Of a stretch of 52,744 bases of DNA, positions 26,462 through 35,143 are shown one piece after another. The notes below the pieces were generated by a model that was given only the letters and a program-made list of their open reading frames with translations, was not told where the DNA came from and did not search any database. The translations under genes and the position numbers were made by a program. Origin of the DNA: Polaromonas sp. Lineage in GTDB: Bacteria; Pseudomonadota; Gammaproteobacteria; Burkholderiales; Burkholderiaceae_C. The stretch lies in contig NZ_JACDDD010000015.1 in assembly GCF_013817205.1 (NCBI RefSeq), forward strand, positions 1-52,744, in the 5' to 3' direction. The first letter of the stretch is position 1; each line of letters begins with the position of its first letter.

Positions 26462-27040
26462 TCACGCGATCAGCCAACAGACGCCATCATTGAGCTGGTA
26501 CTGCTCGCCGGTATGGTCGCAGCGGGCGCTGGCAGAGCCCTCTAACGGGAGCGCCAAGCGCTCACCAAAACGGCTCATCCAGCCAATCTGCCTGGCTGGC
26601 ACACCAACCATCAACGCAAAAGCGCCCACGTCTTTGTTGATCACTGCGCCGGCACCGACAAATGCATACTCACCCACCGTCACGCCACAAACAATGGTGC
26701 AATTTGCCCCAAGGGTTGCACCGCGTCTTACCAGGGTCCGGCGATATTCGTCTTTGCGGGTGACCGCAGAGCGCGGGTTAAAGACATTGGTAAACACCAT
26801 GCTTGGGCCGCAAAAAACATCATCTTCGAGTGTCACGGCATCGTAGACAGAAACGTTGTTCTGGATCTTGACGTTGTTGCCTATGTGCACATCGTTACCA
26901 ACATACACGTTTTGCCCCAGCGAACAACGCTCACCGATGCGAGCCTGCGCACTAACGTGCACCCAATGCCAGATACGGGTGCCCGCACCTATTTTCGCGC
27001 CATCGTCAACAATGGCAGTGGAATGCGCGCTGTAGTTCAT
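26462..27040 (-). CDS. wlbB: UDP-3-amino-sugar N-acetyltransferase (WlbB/WbpD)
   Basis: A 192-residue left-handed beta-helix acetyltransferase from ATG 27040 ([15 protein letters not shown]), with GAGGG-like ribosome sequence (TTTGAGGGCAAT) just before it. An upstream in-frame start at 27103 would run into wlbA. Hexapeptide repeats run from about residue 10 to 140 (IGAGTRI, IGERCSL, IGNNVKI), with [10 protein letters not shown] and the [10 protein letters not shown] loop typical of WbpD/WlbB. It acetylates the 3-amino group of UDP-GlcNAc(3NH2)A with acetyl-CoA, giving the diacetamido sugar. Confidence 0.92.
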   Translation of the reverse strand: MNYSAHSTAIVDDGAKIGAGTRIWHWVHVSAQARIGERCSLGQNVYVGNDVHIGNNVKIQNNVSVYDAVTLEDDVFCGPSMVFTNVFNPRSAVTRKDEYRRTLVRRGATLGANCTIVCGVTVGEYAFVGAGAVINKDVGAFALMVGVPARQIGWMSRFGERLALPLEGSASARCDHTGEQYQLNDGVCWLIA

Positions 27041-27068
27041 ATTGCCCTCAAACCGTCCAGGAGCGAGT

Positions 27069-28124
27069 TCAAAGCTCAAGGGGAAGACCAACACGCACGC
27101 CATCTCGCGCGGAGCGATAGGTCGCCATCAACACTTCCAACGTCTTCAGACCCTCGCGTCCATCCACATCGGGTTCGGCTTCACCGCGCAGCACCTTGAT
27201 GACATTGTCGTAATAAAGCGGGTGCCCGAAGCCGTAAACAGACGTTGTGCTATAGCTGGCTTCCTTGATTTTTTCGTCGTCAGGGTCAACATCGGCAAAC
27301 TGCCATTCCTTGACCTCGTTCACGGCTACACCGCCAATACGGACCGTGCCCTTTTCACCCAGAATGGTGACGGATCCCTCGAGATTTTTCGGATAGGTCA
27401 GCATGGTGCAATTGACCGAACCCAACGCGCCGTTACGCCATTTCACGCTCAAAACACCCGTGTCTTCCGCTTCAATGTCGCGCGCCAATGTGGCTGTATA
27501 CGCATGCAGCGATTCGATGGGGCCTACCACCCACTCCAAAAGGTCAACATAGTGGCTGGCCTGATTCATGAACGCGCCGCCATCCATCTCCCAGGTACCG
27601 CGCCATTTCGCCTGGTCGTAATAACCCACCTGAGGGCGCTGCCAGAAGACATTGAGCGTCACCATATATATCTGGCCGAAGCGCTTTTTCTCGACCGCCT
27701 GCTTCAGCAATTGGAGCGTGGCATTGCGGCGATTTTGCTTGACCACAAAAAGGTGGACGCCGGCCTCCTCACACACACGAACCATACGCACGCCATCTTC
27801 CCACTTGGTCGCCATGGGTTTTTCAGACAGCACATGCCGACCGCTCTGCGCAATTTCTATCGCCTGCCGCGGATGCAGACCACTGGGCGTGGTCACGATC
27901 ACGCAGTCGGCAGTGGTTGCCGCCAGCATGGCCGTCAAGGAAGCGTGAGCCTTGGCACCAGTGGCCTTTGTTGCGGCATCCAGCGCTAGCGGGTCAATGT
28001 CACAAATATCCACCAATTCCGCCCGATCGCCGTGCTGAGCAACGGAGTCAAAGTGATTTTTGGAAATGCGTCCGCAGCCCACCAGGGCAAAGCGGATCTT
28101 CCGGTCGGTAATGTTGCTCTTCAT
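27069..28124 (-). CDS. wlbA: UDP-GlcNAcA 3-dehydrogenase (WlbA/WbpB, Gfo/Idh/MocA family)
   Basis: A 351-residue NAD-dependent oxidoreductase. ATG 28124 ([24 protein letters not shown]) is chosen over 28154, which overlaps the upstream gene. The nucleotide-binding GxGxxG is GCGRIS, followed by [12 protein letters not shown], the EKP motif in [10 protein letters not shown] and the substrate-side histidines in [14 protein letters not shown]. In the WlbA/WbpB pathway it oxidises the C3 hydroxyl of UDP-GlcNAcA, feeding the aminotransferase. The four-gene order wlbA-B-C-D equals that of Bordetella. Confidence 0.92.
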   Translation of the reverse strand: MKSNITDRKIRFALVGCGRISKNHFDSVAQHGDRAELVDICDIDPLALDAATKATGAKAHASLTAMLAATTADCVIVTTPSGLHPRQAIEIAQSGRHVLSEKPMATKWEDGVRMVRVCEEAGVHLFVVKQNRRNATLQLLKQAVEKKRFGQIYMVTLNVFWQRPQVGYYDQAKWRGTWEMDGGAFMNQASHYVDLLEWVVGPIESLHAYTATLARDIEAEDTGVLSVKWRNGALGSVNCTMLTYPKNLEGSVTILGEKGTVRIGGVAVNEVKEWQFADVDPDDEKIKEASYSTTSVYGFGHPLYYDNVIKVLRGEAEPDVDGREGLKTLEVLMATYRSARDGVRVGLPLEL

Positions 28125-28135
28125 ACAGTAGGTCT

Positions 28136-29419
28136 TTACAGGCGCCAGACACAAAAGCCGGCAGATTCAAGCGCTTGGCGGGGCTGAATACATTTGACGT
28201 CAATCAGCACGGGCTTGTCGCCACGGGTCATGCCACGCAGCTCAAGGGGTGTCAGTGCTTTGTATTCGGTATGTGCCACCGCAATAATCAGGGCGTCCAC
28301 GGGCTGCGCAGCACTGATCTCACCCAACCGGAGCTTGTATTCCTCGTGAACCTCTTCCGCGTCCGCGTGCGGGTCACACACGATCACCTCCACACCATAG
28401 TCCTGCAGTTCGCGGATGATGTCCACCACTTTGGAATTGCGCGTGTCAGGGCAGTTTTCCTTGAAGGTAATACCAAGCACACCGATACGCGAGCGTGCCA
28501 CGTCAATGCCTTGGGCAACCATCTGTTTGATGGTATTGCGCGCCACAAAGCGCCCCATGTTGTCGTTGATTCGCCGACCGGCCAGGATGACTTGAGGGAT
28601 GTAGCCCAGTTTCTCGGCCTTGTGGGTCAGGTAGTAGGGGTCAACGCCGATGCAGTGGCCCCCAACGAGACCCGGGCGGAACGGAAGAAAATTCCATTTG
28701 CTTCCAGCGGCTTCCAGCACCTCCTGGGTGTCAATGCCCATTCGCTTGAAGACCACCGAAAGCTCGTTCATCAGCGCGATGTTCAGATCACGCTGCGTGT
28801 TTTCAATCACTTTGGCAGCTTCAGCCACCTTGATACAACTGGCGCGATGAACACCCGCTGTCACGACCGAGCTGTAAACTTCGGCCACCAATTCGAGCGT
28901 GCGCTCATCAGACCCTGACACGATTTTTTTGATTTTCGTGAACGTATGCTCCCTGTCACCGGGATTGATGCGCTCCGGGCTGTAGCCCACAGTGAAGTCG
29001 GTACCAAACTTGAGGCCGGAGCTGGCTTCTAGCACAGGGATGCAGTCCTCTTCTGTCGCCCCGGGATACACGGTAGATTCGTACACCACGATATCGCCGG
29101 GTTTGAGAGCTTGTCCAACAGACCGCGACGCGCCGATCAGGGGCGACAGGTCTGGCTTGTTGCCGGTGTCAACCGGGGTGGGCACGGCAATGATGAAGAA
29201 ATCGCATGATTTCAGATCGTCGATCTGGTCTGTATACCGAATATCCGCCTGAGCTAGCTCCTCAGAAGTTACCTCGCCAGTGCTGTCCTTCCCGGATCTC
29301 AGCTCAGCGATACGGGCCGGCTTGATGTCAAATCCCACAACCGAATGCGTTTTGCCAAATGCCACTGCTACGGGAAGCCCCACGTAGCCCAGTCCTACCA
29401 TTGCTATTTTTCTGTTCAT
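28136..29419 (-). CDS. tviB: UDP-HexNAc 6-dehydrogenase (TviB/WbpO family)
   Basis: A 427-residue nucleotide-sugar dehydrogenase from ATG 29419 (MNRKIAMVGLGYVGLP). The ORF continues upstream to 29578, but that part is unlike the family. Motifs are GLGYVGLPVAVAFG for NAD, IIAVPTPV, YESTVYPG near 125, the hinge ENTQRDLNIALMNEL, and the catalytic cysteine in GGHCIGVDPYYLT near residue 260. The family oxidises the C6 of UDP-GlcNAc or UDP-GalNAc to the uronic acid in two steps. Position before wlbA-D makes it the first step of the diacetamido-uronic acid pathway. Confidence 0.92.
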   Translation of the reverse strand: MNRKIAMVGLGYVGLPVAVAFGKTHSVVGFDIKPARIAELRSGKDSTGEVTSEELAQADIRYTDQIDDLKSCDFFIIAVPTPVDTGNKPDLSPLIGASRSVGQALKPGDIVVYESTVYPGATEEDCIPVLEASSGLKFGTDFTVGYSPERINPGDREHTFTKIKKIVSGSDERTLELVAEVYSSVVTAGVHRASCIKVAEAAKVIENTQRDLNIALMNELSVVFKRMGIDTQEVLEAAGSKWNFLPFRPGLVGGHCIGVDPYYLTHKAEKLGYIPQVILAGRRINDNMGRFVARNTIKQMVAQGIDVARSRIGVLGITFKENCPDTRNSKVVDIIRELQDYGVEVIVCDPHADAEEVHEEYKLRLGEISAAQPVDALIIAVAHTEYKALTPLELRGMTRGDKPVLIDVKCIQPRQALESAGFCVWRL

Positions 29420-29599
29420 GCTCTTTTGCGTGGTTTGGTCCGCTGACCGTCTGAGGGGCGCCGGCTTCAAGCTTTTGCGCAGATTTGCGTATGGCCCGAC
29501 CCCAGTTGCTCCCGATTGATGTGGGTATATTGTAAGGCGAAGGACCAGCCCTCGGCCCCCACCCTTAAGGGTTAGCACCCAGCGCCTTTCTGGCGCCCC
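29420..29599. promoter_or_regulatory. Intergenic region with stem-loops and a weak promoter candidate
   Basis: This 180-base gap lies between rfbC and the tviB-like gene. Just past the rfbC stop there is a stem-loop, GCGCC-TTTCT-GGCGC at 29582-29596, without a following T-run. A perfect palindrome ACCCTTAAGGGT lies at 29561-29572. A TACAAT on the minus strand (29534-29529) could be a -10 box for the uronic-acid genes, but the -35 is poor. It may separate two transcription units. I hold each element only weakly. Confidence 0.35.
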
Positions 29600-30145
29600 T
29601 CAGCCTGGCAAAACGCATCTCCGCAGCGAGGGGGCATCGCGGTCCCTGGGTGAAAGCAGCGGGACAATGCCGGCAGGCCATCCGATCGCCAGGTCGGGAT
29701 CGTCCCACCTTATGCATCGCTCTATCTCAGGCGCGTAGTAGTCAGTCGTCTTGTATATAACGTCAGCGCTATCGCTGAGTACCAAAAATCCGTGCGCCAT
29801 GCCCGGCGGCACCCACAACTGGCGATGGTCGTGTTCGCTGAGTTCCAAGCCTGCCCACTTTCCAAAATCTGGAGAGCCCGCCCGGATGTCCACAACCACA
29901 TCAAACACCGCGCCACGAACGACCCGCACCAGTTTCCCCTGGGGCTGGAGTGCCTGGAAGTGAAGACCGCGCAAAACACCTTTCCCCGAGCGGCTGTGGT
30001 TGTCCTGAACAAAGGTAAAACCGGTGCCAGTGGCCGCATCGAACTTGCGCTGGTTGAAACTTTCTAAAAAGAAGCCGCGAGAGTCTGTGAACAGCTGGGG
30101 TTCAACGACCAGTACCCCGGAAATTGCGGTGGGCGTAACCTTCAT
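29600..30145 (-). CDS. rfbC: dTDP-4-dehydrorhamnose 3,5-epimerase
   Basis: A 181-residue RmlC family protein. ATG 30145 has a strong ribosome site (GAGGAGG, six bases upstream); the longer reading from 30235 is rejected. The conserved RGFFLESFNQRKF, DNHSRSGKGVLRGLHFQ (catalytic His near residue 63), VVVDIRAGSPDFGKW and YKTTDYYAPE (catalytic Tyr near 132) are present, with a cupin fold. It converts the 4-keto-6-deoxyglucose to the L-configured intermediate for dTDP-L-rhamnose. It is the third of three rhamnose genes here; rmlA is not among them. Confidence 0.95.
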   Translation of the reverse strand: MKVTPTAISGVLVVEPQLFTDSRGFFLESFNQRKFDAATGTGFTFVQDNHSRSGKGVLRGLHFQALQPQGKLVRVVRGAVFDVVVDIRAGSPDFGKWAGLELSEHDHRQLWVPPGMAHGFLVLSDSADVIYKTTDYYAPEIERCIRWDDPDLAIGWPAGIVPLLSPRDRDAPSLRRCVLPG

Positions 30146-30253
30146 CGTTGCCTCCTCTCCATCATCAAATGCACCCGCATGACTTGCAGATACAGCGGGT
30201 GAGCCGATGCTCGCGCCTGCCTGAACCGGCGGCAAGGTGGGCCCAGTATTGGA

Positions 30254-31156
30254 TCAGCATCCTGCCATTCCGCCCAGCATGCGGGCAACACCGCTCTGCC
30301 AGTCAGGAAAGCGCAAGCCGAATGCGTTTTGAAGTTTGGCAGTACTCAAGCGCGAGTTGTGGGGGCGCTCGGCCAGCGCCGGGAAAGCGGCAGTCGGTAC
30401 CGGCTTCACCGTGGCCGATGAGGCCTGAAGCGCCATGCCTGCAGCGCTAGCTCGCTCAAGAACGAAACTGGCATAACCATGCCACGAGGTCTCGCCGGCA
30501 GCAGCCGCGTGGTAAGTGCCGGCAAATGTCGCGCCCCCCGGATCCCGGGTGCGGAGCAGCATGTGCGCAGTGACATCGGCAAGCAGGTCCGCGCCGGTGG
30601 GAGCCCCGAACTGGTCGTCAACCACCGTCAGCACTTCGCGCTCCCGGGCCAGACACAACATGGTTTTTGCAAAGTTTCCCCGCCGGGCAGAATGCACCCA
30701 GCCGGTGCGCAAAATCAAGTGCTTAGGGCACGCCAACTTGATGCGATTCTCTCCTTCCAGCTTGGTCCTGCCGTAAACGTTGAGTGGGCCAGTCATGTCG
30801 TCCTCGACCCACGGCCGGCTGCCACTGCCATCAAACACATAGTCGCTCGAGTAGTGAACCAGCCATGCGCCCAGGACCGCAGCAGCCTCGGCAAGCACCC
30901 CCGGAGCCTGCGCATTCACCGCGTGCGCTACGGCTGCATCGTTTTCAGCTTGATCAACAGCGGTGTAGGCCGCTGCATTAACAATCACATCAGGCCGCAG
31001 TTGCATGACTGTATCCCTCAAACCGTCCAGGTCAAACAGGTCACCGCACCAATCACCGCCACGGCGGTCGGGCGCAAGCACTTCGCCCAGCGGCGCGAGG
31101 CTGCGCTGAAGCTCCCAGCCAACCTGCCCATTTTTGCCGAACAGCAGGATTTTCAC
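30254..31156 (-). CDS. rfbD: dTDP-4-dehydrorhamnose reductase
   Basis: A 300-residue RmlD family SDR. It begins MKILLFGKNGQVGWELQR, with the NAD(P) motif GxxGxxG, VNAAAYTAVDQAE, HYSSDYVFDGSG for the catalytic Thr/Ser region, and YGRTKLEGE for YxxxK near residue 130. RTGWVHSARRGNF and DQFGAPTGADLLAD are diagnostic of RmlD. It reduces the last keto intermediate to dTDP-L-rhamnose. It starts seven bases after the rfbB stop, so both belong to the same operon. Confidence 0.95.
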   Translation of the reverse strand: MKILLFGKNGQVGWELQRSLAPLGEVLAPDRRGGDWCGDLFDLDGLRDTVMQLRPDVIVNAAAYTAVDQAENDAAVAHAVNAQAPGVLAEAAAVLGAWLVHYSSDYVFDGSGSRPWVEDDMTGPLNVYGRTKLEGENRIKLACPKHLILRTGWVHSARRGNFAKTMLCLAREREVLTVVDDQFGAPTGADLLADVTAHMLLRTRDPGGATFAGTYHAAAAGETSWHGYASFVLERASAAGMALQASSATVKPVPTAAFPALAERPHNSRLSTAKLQNAFGLRFPDWQSGVARMLGGMAGC

Positions 31157-31163
31157 GCGCGCC

Positions 31164-32228
31164 TCAAGCTGCGGTCTCCCGGTACTGCAGCTGGACCCAC
31201 TCCTTGTAGGCGCCGCTTTGCACGTAATTGACCCAGTCAGGGTGATCCAGATACCACTGCACCGTTTTGCGAAGGCCGGTTTCGAAGGTTTCAGCCGGCT
31301 TCCAGCCGAGTTCCATCATGAGCTTGCGGGCAGCAATGGCATAGCGACGATCATGCCCGGGTCTGTCTTGGACAAAAGCGATCTGCTCACGGTAACTTCC
31401 CTGTGCGCGGGGCCGCAACTCATCCAGCAAGGCGCAGACCGATTCCACCACATCGATATTCGTTTTTTCACTGCTGGCCCCGACGTTGTAGCTCTCGCCC
31501 GGCGTGCCCGATTCGAGCACGCACTCAATCGCGCGGCAATGGTCGCCGACGTACAGCCAGTCCCGGATATGCAGTCCGTCGCCGTACACCGGCAGCGGCT
31601 TTCCGGCCAGGGCATTGCCGATCACGAGAGGAATCAGTTTTTCGGGAAACTGAAAGGGCCCGTGGTTGTTACTGCAGTTCGTCGTCAGCACGGGCAGCCC
31701 GTGTGTGTGGTGATAGGCACGCACCAGATGATCACCAGCGGCCTTGCTGGCCGAATAGGGATTGTTGGGCTGGTAGGCATGGGTTTCGCTGAAAGCGGCA
31801 GCGGTGGGCACAAGCGAGCCGTACACCTCATCGGTAGACACCTGCAAAAAACGGAATCCCGACCGGGCTTCCGTTGCGAGCGTTCCCCAATACTGTCTGG
31901 CAGCTTCCAACAGGCGGAACGTTCCCACTATGTTGGTCTGGACGAAGTTCTCCGGGCTGGAGGTGGCCCGGTCCACATGGGACTCAGCCGCAAAATTGAC
32001 AATCGCGCGCGGCTGGTGTCGGGCCAAGAGCCCGGCAACAAGCGCCCCGTCACCGATGTCGCCCTGCACAAATACATGCCTCAGGTCATCCTGCAGGGGC
32101 CGCAACGTTTCGAGATTGCCCGCATAAGTGAGCTTGTCCAGGTTCACAACCGGCTCATCGTGCACGGCCAGCCAACCAAGAACAAAATTCGCGCCGATGA
32201 AACCCGCGCCACCGGTAACCAAAATCAT
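31164..32228 (-). CDS. rfbB: dTDP-glucose 4,6-dehydratase
   Basis: A 354-residue RmlB family SDR starting MILVTGGAGFIGANF. NFAAESHVDRA, QVSTDEVYGSL (Thr, Asp, Glu of the active site near 130), YSASKAAGDHLVRAYHHTHGLP with the YxxxK pair, and DRPGHDRRYAI are all present, so it should be active. It makes dTDP-4-keto-6-deoxyglucose from dTDP-glucose. It is the first gene of the long minus-strand locus. About 105 bases separate it from the reductase gene upstream, where the locus promoter would be expected, but I could not identify one with confidence. Confidence 0.96.
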   Translation of the reverse strand: MILVTGGAGFIGANFVLGWLAVHDEPVVNLDKLTYAGNLETLRPLQDDLRHVFVQGDIGDGALVAGLLARHQPRAIVNFAAESHVDRATSSPENFVQTNIVGTFRLLEAARQYWGTLATEARSGFRFLQVSTDEVYGSLVPTAAAFSETHAYQPNNPYSASKAAGDHLVRAYHHTHGLPVLTTNCSNNHGPFQFPEKLIPLVIGNALAGKPLPVYGDGLHIRDWLYVGDHCRAIECVLESGTPGESYNVGASSEKTNIDVVESVCALLDELRPRAQGSYREQIAFVQDRPGHDRRYAIAARKLMMELGWKPAETFETGLRKTVQWYLDHPDWVNYVQSGAYKEWVQLQYRETAA

Positions 32229-32333
32229 GGGCCTGCCCTACTCGTACGGTCGCCGCTTGGCGCCCGCCTGCATTATGCCTTTGGGGCGGCCTCTACCTCT
32301 GCGCGATTGTCCCCAGGAACAGCTCCGAAAAAA

Positions 32334-34331
32334 TCAGAAATGAATACCCCGCATCATCTGCTGCATGGCAACGGCTTCAGGAGATAGCACCTGTTTGACA
32401 GGTTTGTCGCCCGGCTTGGCACCCTTGGCCGCCGATGAATCGGGGAACATGCGGAAGCTGGTGTTCATGGCGATTTGTGCCACGCGCGGCAACAGCGCGT
32501 GCAGCACCTGTCCGGCAATGCCCAGGCGGGTCGCAATACGCACCGATTTGAAGATGCAAGCCTGGGCCACCAGGTCCGCCGCTTCTTCCGGGCTCAGGGT
32601 CGGTACGTTGTTGTACAGGTTGGTGGGCGCAATCATCGGCGTGCGCACCAGCGGCATGTTGATGGTGGTGAAGGTAATGCCCTGGTCGGCGAACTCGCTG
32701 GACGCGCAACGGGTCCAGGCGTCCAAGGCCGATTTGGAAGCAACATAGGCCGAAAACCGCGGCGCATTGGTCAGCACGCCGATAGAGCTGATATTGACCA
32801 CGTGGCCTTTGCGCTTGGCCACCATTCCGGGCAAAAAACCCATGGTGACGCGCAGGCAGCCAAAGTAATTGAGCTGCATGGTGCGCTCGAAATCGTGGAA
32901 GCGATCATAGCTGGCCTCAATGGCGCGACGTATGGACCGGCCCGCGTTGTTGATCAGGAAATCAACGCCGCCGTGGTTGGCGATCAGGGTCTGTACAAAA
33001 CGGTCGCAATCTGCCATATCTGCGATGTCAGCCGGGTAAGCAATGAAGTTGTAGCCTTTGGCTTTGGCCTCCTTGCAGGCTTCGTCCAGCTTGTCCTGAT
33101 CGCGGCCACAAATAATGGTGGTGGCCCCGGCTTCGGCAAATTTGTGTGCCGCTGCGAGGCCAATGCCCGAAGATCCGCCCGTGATCAGGACCACCTTCCC
33201 ATTGACAGTCCCCCTGAGCGAGCGGTCGATGTGCAGGTCAGGATCGAGGTGACGCTCCCAATAATCCCAGACACGCCAGGCGTAATCTTTCAGATTGGGG
33301 CATTCGACGCCAGAGCCCTTCAGGGCCGCCAGCGTCTCCCGGCAGTCAAAACGCGTCGGGTAATTAACGAAGGTGAGCATGTCCTCAGGCAAACCCAAGT
33401 CGGCCATGATGGCGTTACGCACGCGCCGGACCGGGGCCAGCGCCATCAGGCTCTTCTTGACACCACGCGGAATGAAGCCCAGCAGGGCCGCATTGACGAA
33501 CAGGTTCATCTTGGGCGCATGCGCGGCTCGGCTGAAAATGTCCAGCACGTCGCCGACACGGTAGCCCACCGGATCCACCAAATGAAAGCACTTTTTGGAA
33601 ATGCTGGCCCTGTGGCTGATGACATCCAGCGCATCAACGACAAAATCCACCGGCACAATGTTGATGCGGCCGCCCTCCAGGCCCACTGCGGGCATCCACG
33701 GCGGCAGCAACTGGCGCATGCGCTGGATCAGCTTGAAGAAGTAGTACGGCCCGTCGATCTTGTCCATTTCACCGGTCGTGCTGTCACCCACCACCATCGC
33801 CGGCCGAAACACCGTCCACGGTACCTTGCATTCCTTGCGAACGATTTTTTCGCTTTCGTGCTTGGTCATGAAGTAAGGATGCTCGTAGTTCTCGGCTTCC
33901 TCGAACATGTCCTCTCGAAACACACCTTCGTACAGGCCTGCAGCAGCAATTGAACTCACGTGGTGGAAGTGCGCGGCGTCAACAAGTTTGGCGAACTCGA
34001 CGGTATGGCGTGTGCCTTCCACATTGACGGCGATCTGGCTTTCCTCGTCCGCGCTCAGGTCGTAAACCGCCGCGAGGTGATAAAAGTGATCGATCTGGCC
34101 CTTGAGCTTTTTGATGTCGTCAGCGGAGACGCCGAGCTTTTTGGTGGTCAGGTCGCCGTGCACAGGCACAGCCCTGGCCGCGCTCACACCCCAGTACTCG
34201 CGCAGCGCTTCCACCTTGGCCGCACTTTCCTTGCGGATCAGGAAATGGACGACGGCCCCCTTGCGCTGCAGAAGCTTCTTGACCAGGCGCTTGCCGATAA
34301 AACCTGTGGCTCCAGTGACGAAATACTGCAT
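32334..34331 (-). CDS. Two-domain fatty acyl-CoA/aldehyde reductase (SDR-SDR fusion)
   Basis: A 665-residue protein from ATG 34331 (MQYFVTGATGFIGK), with GGAG seven bases upstream. The first half is a fatty acyl reductase-like (NAD_binding_4) extended SDR with GATGFIG and YFMTKHESEK (YxxxK). After a linker near 340-380, a classical SDR follows with GGSSGIG, NNAGRSI, NISSIG and YVASKSALD. The architecture and length match bacterial fatty acyl-CoA reductases such as the 661-residue Marinobacter enzyme, which reduces acyl-CoA to alcohol. It stands divergent from a phasin gene, so a role in storage-lipid chemistry is likely but inferred. Confidence 0.82.
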   Translation of the reverse strand: MQYFVTGATGFIGKRLVKKLLQRKGAVVHFLIRKESAAKVEALREYWGVSAARAVPVHGDLTTKKLGVSADDIKKLKGQIDHFYHLAAVYDLSADEESQIAVNVEGTRHTVEFAKLVDAAHFHHVSSIAAAGLYEGVFREDMFEEAENYEHPYFMTKHESEKIVRKECKVPWTVFRPAMVVGDSTTGEMDKIDGPYYFFKLIQRMRQLLPPWMPAVGLEGGRINIVPVDFVVDALDVISHRASISKKCFHLVDPVGYRVGDVLDIFSRAAHAPKMNLFVNAALLGFIPRGVKKSLMALAPVRRVRNAIMADLGLPEDMLTFVNYPTRFDCRETLAALKGSGVECPNLKDYAWRVWDYWERHLDPDLHIDRSLRGTVNGKVVLITGGSSGIGLAAAHKFAEAGATTIICGRDQDKLDEACKEAKAKGYNFIAYPADIADMADCDRFVQTLIANHGGVDFLINNAGRSIRRAIEASYDRFHDFERTMQLNYFGCLRVTMGFLPGMVAKRKGHVVNISSIGVLTNAPRFSAYVASKSALDAWTRCASSEFADQGITFTTINMPLVRTPMIAPTNLYNNVPTLSPEEAADLVAQACIFKSVRIATRLGIAGQVLHALLPRVAQIAMNTSFRMFPDSSAAKGAKPGDKPVKQVLSPEAVAMQQMMRGIHF

Positions 34332-34515
34332 TATGTTCTCCGCTAGACAACTCTGGACAAAGGTTTGATTCTTGCGCAAGCCCCGTCGCACACTGGTCAG
34401 CACAAACCCGTGCCTAGGAGCCTCTACCTAAACCTGGCGTCGAACTGGGCTTATATTTTGGTCATGTGCCGCATCACCAGCCGGCCTCAACCCCACACCC
34501 TCGTCAGGAGTCCCC
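34332..34515. promoter_or_regulatory. Divergent intergenic region between reductase and phasin genes
   Basis: This 184-base gap must hold the promoters of both divergent genes. On the plus strand TATATT at 34452-34457 could be a -10 box about 60 bases before the phasin ATG, but the sequence 17 bases upstream is a poor -35. The phasin ribosome site is AGGAG just before 34516. I could not identify an operator. Confidence 0.35.
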
Positions 34516-35025
34516 ATGGTTAAAAAACTGCAAAAAATGAGCGCCGACAAAAAATCCGGTCCGCAACTGTCCAGCGCCGTCAAGGAATCTGCCCAGCAGA
34601 TCTGGCTCGCCGGCCTAGGCGCCTTCTCCAAAGCTCAGGAAGAAGGCGGCAAGGTCTTTGAAACCCTGGTCAAGGAAGGCCTGTCCATCCAGCGCAAGAC
34701 CCAGGCTGTCGCGGAGGAAAAAATCTCCACGGCCACCAACAAAATGGCCTCCATGGCCACGGACATCAGCTCCAAGGCGGGCCACCAGTGGGACAAGCTT
34801 GAGAATATTTTTGAGGAACGCGTGGCCAAAGCGCTGAACAAGCTGGGCGTGCCATCGGCCAAGGATGTGGATGCGCTGATCGCCCGCATCGACGAACTCA
34901 ACAAAAACGTGCAACAGATGGCCAGCAAGCCGGCCGCGAAGGCAGCGCCACGCCGAGCCGCTGCCAAATCTGCTGCGGCTAAACCCGCTGCCAAAAAGCG
35001 TACCCCGGCGCGCAAGTCTGCTTGA
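34516..35025 (+). CDS. Phasin (PHA granule-associated protein) with basic tail
   Basis: A 169-residue protein with the ribosome site AGGAG seven bases before its ATG. Residues about 20-115 form the helical phasin domain (SAVKESAQQIWLAGLGAFSK, then KVFETLVKEGLSIQRKTQ) of the PhaI/PhaF poly(3-hydroxyalkanoate) granule family. VDALIARIDELNKNVQQM forms a leucine-zipper-like helix. The last 40 residues are AKPAAKKRTPARK-type, rich in Ala, Lys and Pro, like the DNA-binding histone-like tail of PhaF or PhaM. It probably coats PHA granules and may tether them to the nucleoid. It is followed by a clear terminator. Confidence 0.88.
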   Translation: MVKKLQKMSADKKSGPQLSSAVKESAQQIWLAGLGAFSKAQEEGGKVFETLVKEGLSIQRKTQAVAEEKISTATNKMASMATDISSKAGHQWDKLENIFEERVAKALNKLGVPSAKDVDALIARIDELNKNVQQMASKPAAKAAPRRAAAKSAAAKPAAKKRTPARKSA

Positions 35026-35043
35026 GACTTTTTTTTCACGATG

Positions 35044-35069
35044 AAAAGGGCGCTTGACGTCCTTTTTTT
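35044..35069 (+). terminator. Rho-independent terminator of the phasin gene
   Basis: The stem AAAAGGGCG (35044-35052) pairs with CGTCCTTTT (35058-35066), with one G-T wobble, across a five-base loop. The T-run continues to 35069. It lies 19 bases after the phasin stop codon, so the phasin is probably a single-gene transcript. Confidence 0.85.
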
Positions 35070-35143
35070 ATGCCTGTCCGTTCATGGACTCATTGCTGCA
35101 AAGCAGCAAACTCCCGTATAGCCCGCGTCTACACTTTCGACTC

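Noticed and set aside
29500..29578. N-terminal extension of the UDP-HexNAc dehydrogenase up to 29578
   Set aside because: The extension is unlike the family, whose start MNRKIAMVGLGYVG is at 29419.
32475..33953. A plus-strand open frame of 492 codons opposite the acyl reductase
   Set aside because: It is antisense to a gene with two full SDR domains and shows no motif of its own.
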